Source: Heracleum sosnowskyi (Eukaryota > Streptophyta > Magnoliopsida > Apiales > Apiaceae). From it: a stretch of DNA of 64,000 nt. This document shows, piece by piece, positions 1 through 12,900 of the stretch. The notes below the pieces were generated by a model, which saw nothing but the letters and a program-made list of their open reading frames with translations, had not been told where the DNA came from and did no database searches. Numbering within the stretch: the first letter of the stretch is position 1; each line of letters begins with the position of its first letter. A program made the translations under genes and the position numbers. The stretch is from positions 98,268,436-98,332,435 of the forward strand of contig CM061243.1 of NCBI GenBank assembly GCA_030848705.1. The letters run 5' to 3'.

Positions 1-2104
1 ACAATTCCCAAGGATGACAACAATGATGCCAGATTCTGATTTACAAATTTTGTTCCATTATCAGAACGAAGTGTTTTAACAGTAGTGTGAAATTGAGTTT
101 GAACATACGGGGAAAACTGAGTAAGTATAGTGAACACTTGAGACTTAGTTGATAAAAGAAACGTCCAAGTAGTACGAGACATATCTTCAACTATAGTCAA
201 GAAATAGGAACAATTATTATGTGTTTTAACATGATAAGGACCCCAAAGGTCAACATGAATTAGTTCAAACAAAGAAGTACTTGTAGTAACACTTGAAAGA
301 AAACATTGCCTTGTTTGTTTAGCTACATGACAGCTATCACAAACAAGATTTGTAGTTTGAGTACAAGAAACATCTAACTGTTGTAGAATATGATTTGGAA
401 CATGGCCAAGTCTGGCATGCCAAACTTCTGCAGAAACAGAGTTACAACTAAGATTTGGTAAGGTCTTGACAACTGGTTGAGAATGAAGTGAAGGCTGACT
501 GAAGAGATATAGACCATCATGAAATCTACCAATCTCTAACTCCTTCCTCCATGAATGGTCCTGGAGAAAGCAAGTAGTGGCAGTAAAGAAGAAAAAATGA
601 GAAGTATTGGCTAAATGTTTAGGAATGGACAACAAGTTATACGCAAATGTAGGTACACACAACACTTGATATAGGGTAATATGAGCATTTAACTTGACAT
701 TACCAATATAAGTGACTGTAGCTTGTTGTCCATTAGGCAGAAACAACACAGAATTACTAGGTACAGGATCAACAAGATTATGAAATGAATGTGTGATATG
801 ATCAGTGGCTCCTGAATCCAGGATCCACTGATTTTGCAATGATGAAGACACAGGGGACACAGACTGAATAGAATGATGAAAAGTACCTGCAAACTGTACA
901 GAATTTGCACTAGCACCCCCAGGCCAAAAAGCACTTGTATCAGAAATGTCATTAGTCACAGGAGAAAACTGCATAAAGTTCTGAATTCTTTGCACAAGTT
1001 GAGTATACTGCTCCTCAGACAACCCACAAGACGAAGCAGTAGTTATGTTGGTAGGAGAGGACTCCACAGATGAGACAGCATTGTTAACAGCAGATACTTG
1101 TGCTGCTGAACTGAATTTACCAGCAGCTATCTTAGGTTTGGGTTTAGGTTTCCCATATAATTTGTGCCATGGAGGATAACCAACAAGACAGAAACACCTA
1201 TCTTTGGAATGTCCAGTAAGTTGACAATACTCACAGATTACTGAGGAATCCTTTTTGACAGATTGACCTGAAGTATTAGTAACAAATGAGCCTCTGGAAT
1301 TAGGAGTATTAGGAACATATCTCCCTGTATTCCTCACAGACATAGCAATGGTACTGGAATTCATGCCAGTAACATTCTGCACTTCTCTCTGATTTTCATC
1401 TTGCAGAAGTATTGAGTAACACTGATTCAGCGTTGGTAAAGGATTCATAAGCAATATCTGTCCTCGAACAGCAGTATAGTGGTCACCCAGGCCCATCAGA
1501 AATTGTGTAAGATGTGCAGATTGTTCATAACTAGTGAGTTTGTTATTAACATCACACTCACATTTGTTGCAGTTACATTTAGGCTTAGAGACAAGACAAT
1601 CCAGTTCATCAACTAGCGTCTGGTGCTTAGTGAAATAAGACGCAATTGACAAATTGCCCTGTGTCAGTTGAGATAACTCCTTTCGAAGATGAAACACTCG
1701 AGGCATATTACTCTGTGCATAATGCACAGCAAGATCATCCCAAATCAACTTTACAGAACTCAAATAAACCAACTATTACGAATCTCCACTGAAACAGAAT
1801 TAAGCAACCAAGATGTAACCATATGATTGCACCTAATCCAATACTGAACAAGTAAACCAGGGCCAGAAGGTTTGACACAAGTTCCGTCTACAAATCCTAA
1901 TTTCATCTTTGAAGATAAAGCAATCTCCATCGAGCGACTCCATTGAGAGTAATTAGACTCATTTAGCATCAAATTAATCAATGTCATGCCAGGATCATCC
2001 GATGGATGAATATAGTAAGGATGATTAATATCCATAACAGTTGTATTAGCAGCGGTAGATGTAGATCCAGTCATTGCAGATGAATAAGTATGATTTGCAG
2101 TCAT
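1..2104 (-). pseudogene. Copia gag-pol, partial and frameshifted
   Basis: The frame starts at the ATG at 2104. It shows a Copia gag N-terminus (HPSDDPGMTLINLMLNESNY, then QWSRSM) at about residues 30-60. The frame breaks near 1770, where one base appears lost. It resumes as a long open frame to position 1. Around 1200 there is a zinc knuckle (CEYCQLTGHSKDRC followed by GYPPWHKLYGKP). Around 815-840 is the protease signature (WILDSGATDHI). Further on is the pre-integrase zinc-binding stretch (HARLGHVP, then CDSCHVAKQ) near 335-430. The integrase core near 60-260 has HVDLWGP and RSDNGTKF. The product would be the capsid/nucleocapsid and enzymes of a retrotransposon. The break makes it unlikely to be functional. 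Confidence 0.88.
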
Positions 2105-2300
2105 GATGAAAATAAACCCTAGAAATCGTGTAAATCAAGCGTAATTGAACACAATTGAAGATTTAGAACTAGAAGAACATACGTAATTGAGATCTGTAGT
2201 GAAGACTTGTGAGCGTGTGAGCTTGAATCACAGTTGCGTGAGCTTGAATCAATGGCGAAGCAGTTGAATCAATGGCGAAGACGAAGGATCGATACATGTC

Positions 2301-2312
2301 GCTCTGATACCA
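2301..2312 (-). other. Primer-binding site, initiator-Met tRNA type
   Basis: The minus strand reads TGGTATCAGAGC directly after the LTR. This is the usual Copia primer-binding site complementary to the 3' end of initiator tRNA-Met, and it fixes the element's orientation. Confidence 0.9.
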
Positions 2313-2502
2313 TGTCAAACTGTGTATATTATATAGCAAAAGTAAAGAGAATAGTTTCTCTAACAAACTCTAACAAACTTTATATACAAAATACTAATCT
2401 GAAATGTTGATAGACTAAATTGTATTTATAGGTTGATCCAGCTCAGCATTCTTATGTGTAGTCTCAGCTGATGTGTCACACTCTTTATCTACGTTACTAA
2501 CA
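2313..2502 (-). repeat. 5' LTR of the first Copia element
   Basis: This 190-bp LTR has TG...CA ends and abuts the primer-binding site on one side and host DNA on the other. It contains no coding sequence. The host side is the intron just upstream of the DUF3700-like exon, so the element inserted in or next to that gene. Confidence 0.8.
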
Positions 2503-2627
2503 ATAGGTCTGTTTTTTTTCGACATACATAAATGCAAAATTAGATTATATGGTTTCTTGGATTAAGAATTTATGTGTATCCTGGATTTTAGAATCTAACG
2601 GACTATTTTGTTTATCTAATGTTGCAG

Positions 2628-3272
2628 GTTGTTCTCTGGGGACTGGGGTAGATGACATTTACTGTACATTCTTGGGGAATCTCAACAACTGAAGCAGCCT
2701 CAACAAGCAGTATGGGCTGTCAAAGTGTGGGAACGAGGCCATGTTTGTGATCGAGGCCTACAAGACCCTCCGCGACAGGGGTCCATACCCTGCTCATCAA
2801 GTTCTTATGGGTCTTGATGGAATTTTTGGATTTGTACTCTATGATACCAAGGCTAAAACTGTTTTTGTTTCATTGAGTGCTGATGGAGGAGTCAAGCTCT
2901 ACTGGGGCATAGCTTCTGATGGTTCTGTCATGATTTCTGATAATTTGGACCTCATCAAAGCCACCTGCGCTAAATCTTTCGCTCCCTTCCCCACCGGTGA
3001 GTAATCATAAATTTTTATTTCTTATTTTTGCTATCTATCTTTGCAAAATTTACTGATTTGGATTGTTTCTGCAGGGTGCATGTATCATAGTGAAGGAGGA
3101 TCGATGAGTTTCGAGCATCCAACAAACAAACTGAAGGCATTGCCAAGGGTATATAGTGAGGGGGTTCATGTGTGGATCAAACTTTAAAGTTGATGTTTAC
3201 TCCAAGACCAAAACCATACAAAGAGTTGGTAGTGAGGCCAATTGGTCAGCTATTTGGGGACAAGAAGCCTAG
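2628..3272 (+). pseudogene. DUF3700 / stem-specific TSJT1-like (aluminium-induced) pseudogene
   Basis: The intact family is a plant protein of about 240-250 residues with a class-II glutamine-amidotransferase-like (GATase_7/DUF3700) fold; its biochemical role is poorly defined. Two exons are visible. The exon at 2628-2996 has an acceptor (TTGCAG) at 2622-2627 and a donor (CCG|GTGAGT) at 2997. The exon at 3075-3272 ends in TAG. The clean stretch includes FVIEAYKTLRDRGPYP and GGVKLYWGIASDGSV. Damage is clear: a frameshift near 2640, an in-frame TGA in the stretch encoding GNLNN near 2690, and an extra C near 3167 that shifts the last 35 codons. The first exon (the N-terminal third) is missing downstream of the Copia LTR; it lies beyond the element or is lost. 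Confidence 0.85.
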
Positions 3273-5637
3273 CACATAGAGAATGCCCCAATATTATCTC
3301 TATTGCAGTCATGTTCGTTTCATTGTTTTCTTTGAATTTAATTTTCTGTTTCTGCCTTGTGTCTTTCCCCTATTTCTTGGCTTGTGTAAATATTTTGATA
3401 TTAATAATTAATCAATAATAGACTTTTGACACTTAAATATCTCATATGCTTATTCTCTTTTGTTAGAATATCTCATATGCTTATTCTCTATGTTTCGAAA
3501 CAGTGATCCCCCTTTCCAGCTGTATAAGTGCGACTTGATCATCTTTCTTTCCTTGCAATGCTGGTTCTTGAAACTAAATGCATAACGAAATGCACATGCA
3601 ACAATATGAAATAGGCAAAAGTTCCAGAAAAACTTAGTGATAAAAGTACTTTGGTCTTGGTATGGTAAATGCTCATTACGTAGGAAGTTAATGTAGCTCA
3701 TAAACTTGTATGGGAAAAATTCCAAATCACAACTTCTGCAAAATTATTTGGGTATAATAAAAAAATATATTATTTCTTTCACGAAGCTGGTCTGATTGAT
3801 CAAAAGCTAGTCACAGACGTTTCTATGGTTCTCTTTTATCAGATCCCTTATTCCTATTTTACTACTACATATATGTACTTGGGTATTGTGATCTAGCTTA
3901 GCTTTGTAGCTCACAAGTTAATTTCATAAAAAAGCCATTACAAGAAGCACAAATTCAAGAAGAATACAAGTCTTGTTATAGCAAGTGTTTACCAGCTGAT
4001 GGACTTAAGCATGATCATCAATCATCATTCATCAATACATCATTACACCATAAGAGTGAAGAAATTGGTGTAAACTGGATCGACATCTTAGGTTGTTTGA
4101 AAGTTTGTCATTATATATTCTTCTATAGCTAGTGCCAAGTTGTGAACAAATCTGAGGGCTTGTTGCTATATCAGAACTCAGGAATAATATCGTAATTTTG
4201 GGTTTCCATATGAAAACACTGCCCTTTTCTCTTGCACCCTCTGCTCTTTGTTTCCTATAACTATCTTAAGGACCTAACTTGTCGACATTGTCATGAAAGG
4301 AACTTATGATGTGGTCAAAATGTGAGCTGCTAAGATTACAGTAATAAGCATTCTGAAGCTGTTCTTACTTCTTAGCTGTCAGATTGATTTTAAATCATAA
4401 TTTTTTTGTTGTAGACGATACTGTAGGTCTTGAGTTACTCTTTTAAGAATCTATCGAAACGATGAAATGCATAGAGCAAGAAGATTTATTGAGCTTGAGA
4501 GTTACAAATGGTGACTCTTGATGCAATTTATATCTAAGGCTACCTGCACTGAAAACATTACATATTTACATACTGCTGAGATTTATCTAACTATATTTCA
4601 ACAAACTGTAATGATTTATCTAACTATACTTCAACAAACTGTGATGATGTGGTTGTTGAAGTTGTCAACTGAAGACAGCTAGGTTTAAAACCTGATTTTG
4701 TAGTTGAGCCATATTCTTGTTCTTCATATCTGCACTAATAACTACTTCTGCTGCGTACGTTGTCTTTTTGATTTTGTGCACCAAATCAGGTTATCTATAG
4801 TACAGCCAGTATCGAATGGCGCACACTAATGTAGACTCTTTAACGTTGGAACTAGAAGGAGGATGTTAATTGAGATAAGTTAGAGCAAGTCTACTGGTAG
4901 TATTAAAATGTGATGCTATATTTATAACATAATTTTTTTTTTTTTAAAAGTTCAAGTTCCTATTTCTTGGCTATAACTAGTGCTAAATAACGTACTTAAA
5001 CACTTCCATCGAACTTACTCTTACATTCTTGGTTAAATGAACTTTAAATTGCACAAATGAGATTCCAAGTTCCTAGATTATGTAATGAAATAGGGGGAGA
5101 GCACAGTTCAGTTTGGCTCGATTTTAAGATAAAACGGAAACCGGAATCATATATCTTCTGTTTCAGTCTATATCTTGTATGAAAATGGAGTTCCAGTTAA
5201 AAGTAATGCTCAATAGTGTGCATATAAATCATTTACAACAGATCATCAGGAACTAATACTTGCTTATCTTTCATTTTGGGCTGAAATTACTTTACACTGT
5301 ACATATAGTTGCCGTCTGTGGAAACCAAACTAATTTGGCAATGGTACACCAATTTTGAAGACACGAATGACAAGGATGATAGTAATAGAATTTAGTATGT
5401 ATGGTCAAATTTAGTAAAAATTCTATTAATTTATATAAGTTAGTAAAATTATACTGTCTATACAATATTAATTTAGTTGGGCATGAGATTTGGTTGTTAC
5501 ATGTAGTTCCCGTTTGTGGAAACTTATAATTACATTAATTAACAAGTTCATCTTGTACTTACCAATAATAATGAAATAAATTAAAAAAGACTGGATTATT
5601 GAGGCTTGTATACTTCCTTAATTAATGAATCATGTTT
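3273..5637. other. Intergenic, no gene seen
   Basis: AT-rich sequence without a supportable coding exon. It contains small local duplications: a 40-bp unit near 3434-3490 (ATCTCATATGCTTATTCTC twice) and one near 4585-4645 (ATTTATCTAACTATA...CAACAAACTGT twice). The stretch 5265-5400 resembles the 5' flank of the intact terpene synthase at 6465-6690 (CTGAAA...TACTT, then GTTTGTGGAAA-like and TACACCAATTTTGAAGA blocks), which suggests a duplicated TPS promoter. Confidence 0.6.
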
Positions 5638-5935
5638 TAGTTCGGTTTATTCAAGTGTCGCGAAGTAGATGCCCAGGCCAGTGGTATCGCAGTGGATACC
5701 AGCCAACACTAGAGGAGTACATGAGTAATGGATTTGTGTTGATAGCAGGTCCAGCTGGAGTAATTGGAAGGTCCAATTGGAGGACCTTCTTGATATAGTA
5801 TGCTTGGGTTGTGTGAACTTTTCCGATTAATTGATGATTATGAAACTTCATCGTTAGTGAATAAAATTAATTACTTGCAAAATTAAGATACAGTTGATGG
5901 AGACTGTCCTGCTGTTGTCTTTTTTATGTTGCCAG
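5638..5935 (+). pseudogene. Terpene synthase exon 6 relic
   Basis: A fragment of a TPS alpha-domain exon preceded by an acceptor-like TTTTAG. It reads WYRSGYQPTLEEYMSNGFVL, aligning with WYNSGYHPTLEEYLKNGFVS in exon 6 of the intact gene at 48953-49201. It continues into a frameshifted version of the LPDIV...DDYGTSS stretch near 5775-5858. Similarity continues into the following intron (GAATACTTGCAAA-like and TGTTGTCTTTTT blocks) to about 5935. The start is damaged and no flanking exons remain. It is a remnant of a tandemly duplicated TPS gene. Confidence 0.85.
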
Positions 5936-6690
5936 AATGAATATCCTTTTATGCTTGAGCAAATTCGAAGATGCATACAATTCCGGTAATCTGCTATAGT
6001 GTTAACATCAGTAAAGATGCATGGAATTCGGGTAATCTGCTATAGTGTTAACTATATATTCGATCAATAATTACAATTAATTTTTGCAATGAAGATCAAA
6101 TTGGGTAATATGGTAAGGATGACCCGGCTTGAATGATAGTACGTATACTGGTAAACACTCATAATTATATTCTGCAATGATGTTGCATAATGAAACTAGT
6201 CTGCAACTTATCAGAATACGCAGAATTGCAAAATTCAATTGCTATATACCTGGAAAGCTCCTTCAAATGATTAAGGGCAGCACAAGTGAAATTGGAACAG
6301 CAGTTAATTAAATAAACACACATGTGGATAATGTAATATTCACAAGTTTAAAATAACTAATTAAGGACAGCACCACTGTAAATTGGGAAGGTTAGCTAAA
6401 TAAACATATATACATGTGCATAATATAACTATAGAATTCACACGTTTGGAACAAATGAAATACTCCTTTCCATTGATTTTGTGCTGAAACTTACTCAACA
6501 TTGTACTTACAGTTCCAGTTTGTGGAAAAACCATAAATTTATAGGTTGATCAATCACTATATAATTGTATGCTTCCTTAATGAATTATGCAAAATTGGGA
6601 TGTTATCGGAGAAATGTGGGGTAATTTCTGGTTTAAAAACACCCTGGTACACTAATCTTGAAGATACGGCTGCCACTTAGCATTCCAGAT
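5936..6690. other. Intergenic / 5' flank of the terpene synthase gene
   Basis: No coding exon seen. There are two local duplications: a unit of about 45 bp at 5965-6052 (GGTAATCTGCTATAGTGTTAAC twice) and a diverged unit of about 88 bp at 6270-6440 (AAGG(G/A)CAGCAC...AAATAAACA blocks). The proximal 300 bp is probably the TPS promoter. Confidence 0.55.
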
Positions 6691-6695
6691 TTCAC

Positions 6696-6702
6696 TATAA
6701 AA
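6696..6702 (+). promoter_or_regulatory. TATA box of the terpene synthase gene
   Basis: TATAAAA lies 80 bp upstream of the start codon, in the sequence TTCACTATAAAATCAG. This is a typical distance for a plant promoter with a short 5' UTR. Confidence 0.6.
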
Positions 6703-6782
6703 TCAGTGCATGTTAATGTTAATGCAGCATCACTCACCCAACCCACAGTGTTCAGAGTACATAATTAGCCTATTTTAGTTCA

Positions 6783-6998
6783 ATGGCAGCTATATTCCCG
6801 GTTTCCCCTTTAATCAACTTTCGAAGATTCACACCATGCAAACTTAAAGCTGTGACGGCCTGCAAGTCTGTTATCAAATCTGTCACTGGAATAACTAAGG
6901 TTCCTGTTACAACAGAGCCTATTGTAAGGCGATCAGCAAACTACAAACCTTGTTTGTGGGATGACAATTTCTTGCAGTCTTTGAAAACTGAATACATG
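6783..6998 (+). CDS. Terpene synthase exon 1 (transit peptide and RRx8W)
   Basis: Starts MAAIFPVSPLINFRR with Ser/Thr/Lys-rich plastid-targeting character. It ends ...SLKTEYM at ATG|GTAATT. The RRSANYKPCLW motif marks the N-terminus of the mature cyclizing monoterpene synthase. The phase-0 donor matches the phase-0 acceptor at 39109. Confidence 0.88.
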
Positions 6999-9900
6999 GT
7001 AATTATTTGTTTGTTTGCTTTTGTTTTGTTTTGTTGGTTTTATCTATATAAGTTAAAGGCTTAATGACCTTTTAACCCTTAAAGTTTAAGACTTTATACC
7101 CATCAATCTTAAATGTTTCAAGTCGTACTTCACTACGTCAAATTTGGGCTTTCGTCACTCTTTTGTACAGTAAGGGCTGTGACACTTTGGAAAAAACGAG
7201 TGGCTAAAGGTCATCGTCCCAAGTTTTAGCCACACAATTATTTTTTGAGTGACCGAAAACACATTTTTTGGCAGATTTAGTCACAATTTATAAAAGTGTG
7301 ACAATTGAGAGATGAAACAGCATGTTTTTTTTGTTGACTTTGACCAAATCCAACAGTTATAGTCATACTTGAGAGATAGAAGTGTGACAAAAAATAGTGA
7401 CGCTTCTTTGCTGTATCTAAATGTTACCAAACGGTCACAGTCATTTTCGGTGATGTGGCTAAATGTGAAATAACCTATGGTCACTACATTTTATATGTGA
7501 CTAAAAAGTAGAGTTTTCTGCATTACGTCAGATCTTTGTTCGCTAAGGCAGCTAAAAACTAGTGACTGTATTATTGTGTGACTAAAAAGTACTCTGTTTT
7601 CAGGAACAGAGCATTCTGTTTTGAGGATCCTCATTTCCAACTGATCTGTCACATTATTACATTTGGGTGTGGCAAAATATTTGACCACTGGACATGAAGT
7701 ATTGGTATAGCAGATTAACCAGAAATGACAAACACAAACTTGATTTATCCAAGTTGCATACCAGATGAGCTTAAAACTTGATAATGAAGCTTAAAACTAG
7801 AACAATTCAACTAATCCATGTCATTCGGCCAACATTAGAATTCACCATTACATATTAATTCTTCATCAAATAAAAAACAAAGAAAATGACCAAGACAATG
7901 ATAACATTATACAACTTCCCACGTATGACATGAACCTCCTTTCGAAGATCTTCAACTGTTGACATGCAGTTTTGCTGGTCAGTCTTCACAACATCAACTT
8001 CTTTCTGGATCTTGATCTTCATGCCAACTGGTTCAGGATCAATCCATTCCCAAAACGAACATTTGGGTCCAGAAGACTTGAAAAGGGAATTCAAATTAAA
8101 AGCTGTTTATTAAATTAAACAGATGAAACTGATAGACATCAGCTTACCAATGAACTTGATTTGTGGCACACCCGAAATCTTCTTCCAGGGTTGTCAAGTG
8201 TGTTTGATGTTCTAATCCGGGCAGGAAGACCACAGTAGCACAGATCACATCGATTTTGGTTTGAGCTGTAGGAATTTGAAGACGACATCATGATCAGGCC
8301 TCTTTCTTTGCACACACCTGGAGAAAAAAACAGGAATTCAAACAGAGCATAGAATTTAACCATACAATAGAATTTAGCATTACATAAAAAACATGGAAAA
8401 TGACAAACATAATGATAATAATTACCGGATTCAGTTAGCATTACGTATAATAATACCCTTACAGTCCTGTCTAAAGTAATCATCACGAGATTCATTACCC
8501 AAGTCACGTGGATCTACAGGTGGTAATATATTATCATTGTGAGGAAAAATTACAGTACTGAAATCCTCATTGACATCATCGTACAGATCTCTATAATTCT
8601 TAGGAGGTGTCATCAAGACAATAGACATTTTTTTATCCAGCTGGTCTTTAACATAAAACACCTGTCGTGCTTGTGAGGCCAATATGAACGGATCATCCTT
8701 GTGGCCTAATCTGTTAAGTTCGACCAACGTGTAACCCAGGCCATCTTGCTTGACACCATTTCTACTGTCAACCCAGTCGCACATGAAAAGAGGAATTTTC
8801 TTAATATGATAATCTAGTACCCATATCTCTCGTAGAACCCCATAATAAAAGTTCTTTCCATAGGTTACTACTTCTTTAGAAATGTGCATCTCAGTTGCCT
8901 CTACACAAACCCCACTGTCCTGGTGAATTCTGCCATCACGAATTTTTGTACGAAATGTATAGCCATTGATGTCATATACATCGTATTTGTTCACGATTCT
9001 GCGTGCTCCATGTGAGATCCACTTAACTGTTTCTGATACACTTTCGTTGGAGATCGATAACTCGCTTTCAACCTAAATTACACAATAACAAGGATAAGAT
9101 TCAGCTTGCACAAATTACAATTGAGAAAAAACTAAGATCATACTGATTTAAATATTACCTTGTTGCGTAACCAGTGACCAAACGTTGTGCTATGCTCTTT
9201 CTCCAGCCATGCTTGTCGTTTACCAGGATGTTTGTTTTTCAAAAATGTCATGTGTTGTCTGCAAGTACAAAAATGAGTATCAAATCTGATCTTACTGTTA
9301 AATAAAAGAAAAACACAAATAAACATGTTCAGTAGGAGTCCTTACTCGATATACGGCACAACTTCAGGCGTATTTTGCAGTACATAGAAATGTGCTTTCA
9401 TGTAGAGATCTTGAGAAACTTCAACTGGTTTACCAGCTGACAAAGGAATTCCCTCTTCATTACCATTTTCAGATGTGTTGTGCTGGTGTTCTGGAATATC
9501 AATGGACCTCATGCATTTTTTGTATTCGTTGAAGAACGCAATTGTTTCTTCTGCAATATGCTCCTCAGCAATGCATCCTTCTGGGTAAGCTTTGTTCCGC
9601 ACATGCCCTTTAATAACTTTCATCATCCTCTCAAAGGGATACATCCACCGAAAGCATATTGGGCCACATAATTTGACCTCTCTAACAAGGTGCACAGTTA
9701 GATGAAGCATAACATCAAGAAAGGATGGGGTAAAGTATTTCTCCATCAAGCACAGTGTAACACAAAGCTCCTTGTTAGTCCTTGTGTATTGCAGAAGGGG
9801 GGGGATGAATGCAATACTGATAAAATTCAATCTCAGTTTCAACAACTAAAACTAAGATTAAGTGTTATCAGCAATAAGGATGCAATCAATAAACAGTATG

Positions 9901-12900
9901 TAGTAAGAACAAGATTCACAAAATAAATGTTTTATTTATTTTGCAAAGTGTTGCTACAACCTCAAGAGAGAATTCTTGAGCTTCGGGTTTCTCTTAGACA
10001 CTTGCTTGTCTTCGATACATACATAGAATGATTTGATAGTCTAAGTATTGAAACTAATCCTATCACTGTCAATCACGGGTCTGTGAAGCTGCTGTCATTA
10101 TCAAGTGGCAGCTTCTTACAAAATGTATGCCCATGTGACTTTCCTAAATTGCTATCCTGTCAGATAAACATTATAAAGAAAGCAACCTAGATTCATTCTA
10201 TTTCCAGCTAAAACAATTCAACAAATAGAGACTTGACCTTGCTCTTTGAATTGATTCGCTTTGTTTGCAGTGCCTAGAGCTTCTGTCGTAGTCTTGCAGA
10301 CTTGATGCAGCCTGGGGATACTGCAACGCGCCTGTTTCTTGAACATTGAGACTGTCACGGGATTTGACTGAGAAAGATACCTAGAATGAGGATCTTTCTT
10401 GAGACAGTTACTTTTGCCGCAGAGCTTGCTGTCACAGGAATGTGCTTTTGGTGACAGTATGATTTCCCCGCACAGTGTGCTGTCGAGGTTTCCAAACTTG
10501 CTGTCGAGGGCTAAAGTTGCTGTCGTGTAGTCTTCCGCCAATGTTGTTGTCAGAGTGAATATGCTGTCGTGACTTGCAACATTCTTTATTCTTGTAATCT
10601 TACTGTCGATGCTCATGACAGAAACTTTTATTCATGCTGTCATCTAATATGCATTCTTTGAGGCTTGAACACAGAGAGTGAACTTCTTCCAAATTACACA
10701 TTTAAAATGACATTGCATACTGATTACAAGAACATACTTTGGCTGTGACAGTATGTTCTACTTAATTAAAAAGAAATTAAGTACATTCAAAGTTAAGTTG
10801 TTTCTATGCTATCACCTATAAAACCCAACAATCTCCCCCAATTTGTTTTTATGGATAATAACAACAAATTTACAATATATGCTGACAACTTAACTAACAA
10901 GATCAGAATAGAATAATAATTTTCACTTAGCTTGAGATTTCTTCTTCTGTCTTGCTGCATCCTCTCTTTTGAGAGCTTCTGCCAAGCAGCTTCTTAGACC
11001 TTCCACAAGAGAAATTTCAGCAGGAGAGACTGCAGCATCCTCTATTTCTTCAAGAATCTTCTTTGCAGTTGGAGAAAGAAGAATACTAGCATCCCTGAGA
11101 TTCATCCATTGTTCCTGATCAAATGGATAGCTTCTGAAGTGGAGTTCTTCATTTATGAGCTTGAATCTGCTTCCAGGATAGGCATTTAGAGATTCCCTCC
11201 TTTGCCTGTCTAGCCTTGAGCTTTCTCCTTTTCTTCCCTCCAGTATTCCCTCTATCTCCTCAGAACAAATCTGCTCCAGTGGATGAACTGATCCAGCTAC
11301 CATATACTGTAGGTTCTTTAGAATAGATGTCTTTAGCTTGTACAAGCTGCAAACATAGATTTCTTCCTTCAGGTACTTGATTCTTAAGGGACCTTCCAGC
11401 ATACATGGTTGATAATTTGGAGCTTCACTTTCAGCCTTGTTGGCAGTTTTGCATTTTTCCAGGAGTTCAGCTTCCTTCTTATCAAGTTCTGATTGATAGT
11501 AAGAATATTGAGAAGATTCAGGTCCTTTGCTTGGCTTGGGTTGATTTTCCTGAGTAGGTATGGTTTCCCCTTCAGGATTGGGAAAATCATCAAACTCATA
11601 GTACCAGTGGTATGGTATAGGAGAAGGTGGTAGATCAGTGAGAATATCAGCATCATCAAAATCTTCAAAGTTGTAGCCGAATCTTTGAAAGAATTCAGCA
11701 CTCCTGTCAGCCTGATATTTCAAAACATGTTCCATGACAGACTCTGGAACATTGTCATAGCTCTTCATCAACTCCACCATCCTTTCCAAGTAGAAGAAGT
11801 CAATTCTTCTTTTATCTATTATCTTCGTACTACCACTGACTGTTGAGGCTACCAGATCAAAGTCCTTATCCACCCTCATGGATCTTGATTCTGGCCACCA
11901 TAGTATGTACTCATAGGCTTCTTGATTCTCATTCAGCTTGATCTCAACACTCTTGATATCTTTTGAATACTTCTGTTGAACTTCAAGACTGTTAGGATGC
12001 TTTGTATTGAGTGGAATTCTAAAACTCCTGAATCCAGTAGTCTTTTCTCTCCCTGAGTACATGTGCTTCCCTGGAAGTTTTTGTCTAGAAAACCATGCTT
12101 TAGCTTTAGTTTTCATTCTTTTGGGCTTGACAGTAGCTTTGGCCTCATCCTTGACAGAACCTTCCTTGACAGCACCTTTGTCGACAGTATCTTCCATGAC
12201 AGCATCTTCTATGACAGTTTCCTTGTCGACAGTATCTTTGGTGACAGCATCTTTTTCTGCATTTATGCAATCAATAGCACACCTAAGAATTCTTGCCTCC
12301 AAAGCTTCCAGTATTCTTGGCTCCTCTTCATCTGTTGCACCAGCATCTTTCTTTTCTTGACTAGGAGTTTCTTCATTGCCTTCATTCTGAGATTGAATAC
12401 CAGTATTCCCAGAATTACTTCCACCAGCATTTCCTGCATTTCCAGAGTCTTCACCACCTCCAATCTCATCATCATCATCATCATTTTGAGCAGGAATATC
12501 ATAGAAGCAGCTTCCACTTTGATCAGCCCTTTTTGCATTGGCTCTAGAGATTATTTCCTTCACTCTAGCTCCCAGTGCCTTGTCTCTCAACACCAGCATT
12601 TTGTAGATCTCTTGAACAGCTAGAACTCTTCCTGGATTGGCATTTGAGCTCAGTATTCCATCTAACACTCTCAGAACTGACTCAGTTGGCATCCTGGATG
12701 TGCCAGTCAGATTCATGAAGTTGCTCCTTCTTCTGCCATCCTTTGCAGTAGATCTGTAGAAAACACTTGGTGGGTTTGAGTAGACTTCAGGTAGCTTCTC
12801 ATCGATTAGGTTCTGGATTTGTATGTCCAGGATTTCATTGAAGGATGTTTGAGTTGCCCTGATCTTTCCCTTCATAGCAACCAACACCTTTGCTGGTAGA

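Larger units (their letters stand above)
1..2502 (-). mobile_element. Ty1/Copia LTR retrotransposon, 5' part, cut by window edge
   Basis: On the minus strand the order is LTR (2313-2502), primer-binding site (2301-2312), gag, zinc knuckle, protease, then GAG-pre-integrase and integrase core running off position 1. The LTR starts TGTTAGTAACG and ends TTTGACA on the minus strand. The rest of pol and the 3' LTR lie outside the window, so no target-site duplication can be checked. A one-base frameshift near 1770 separates the gag start from the rest of the frame, so this copy is probably defective. Confidence 0.9.

Noticed and set aside
10218..10616. 132-codon frame in the Sirevirus LTR (also 34735-35019)
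   Set aside because: Chance frame through CTGTC repeats in the LTR; length differs between the two LTRs owing to single substitutions.
12007..12623. Plus-strand frames opposite the Sirevirus extra ORF
   Set aside because: Ser/Thr/Val-rich shadows of the antisense coding repeats; the opposite strand has the continuous 1421-codon frame.
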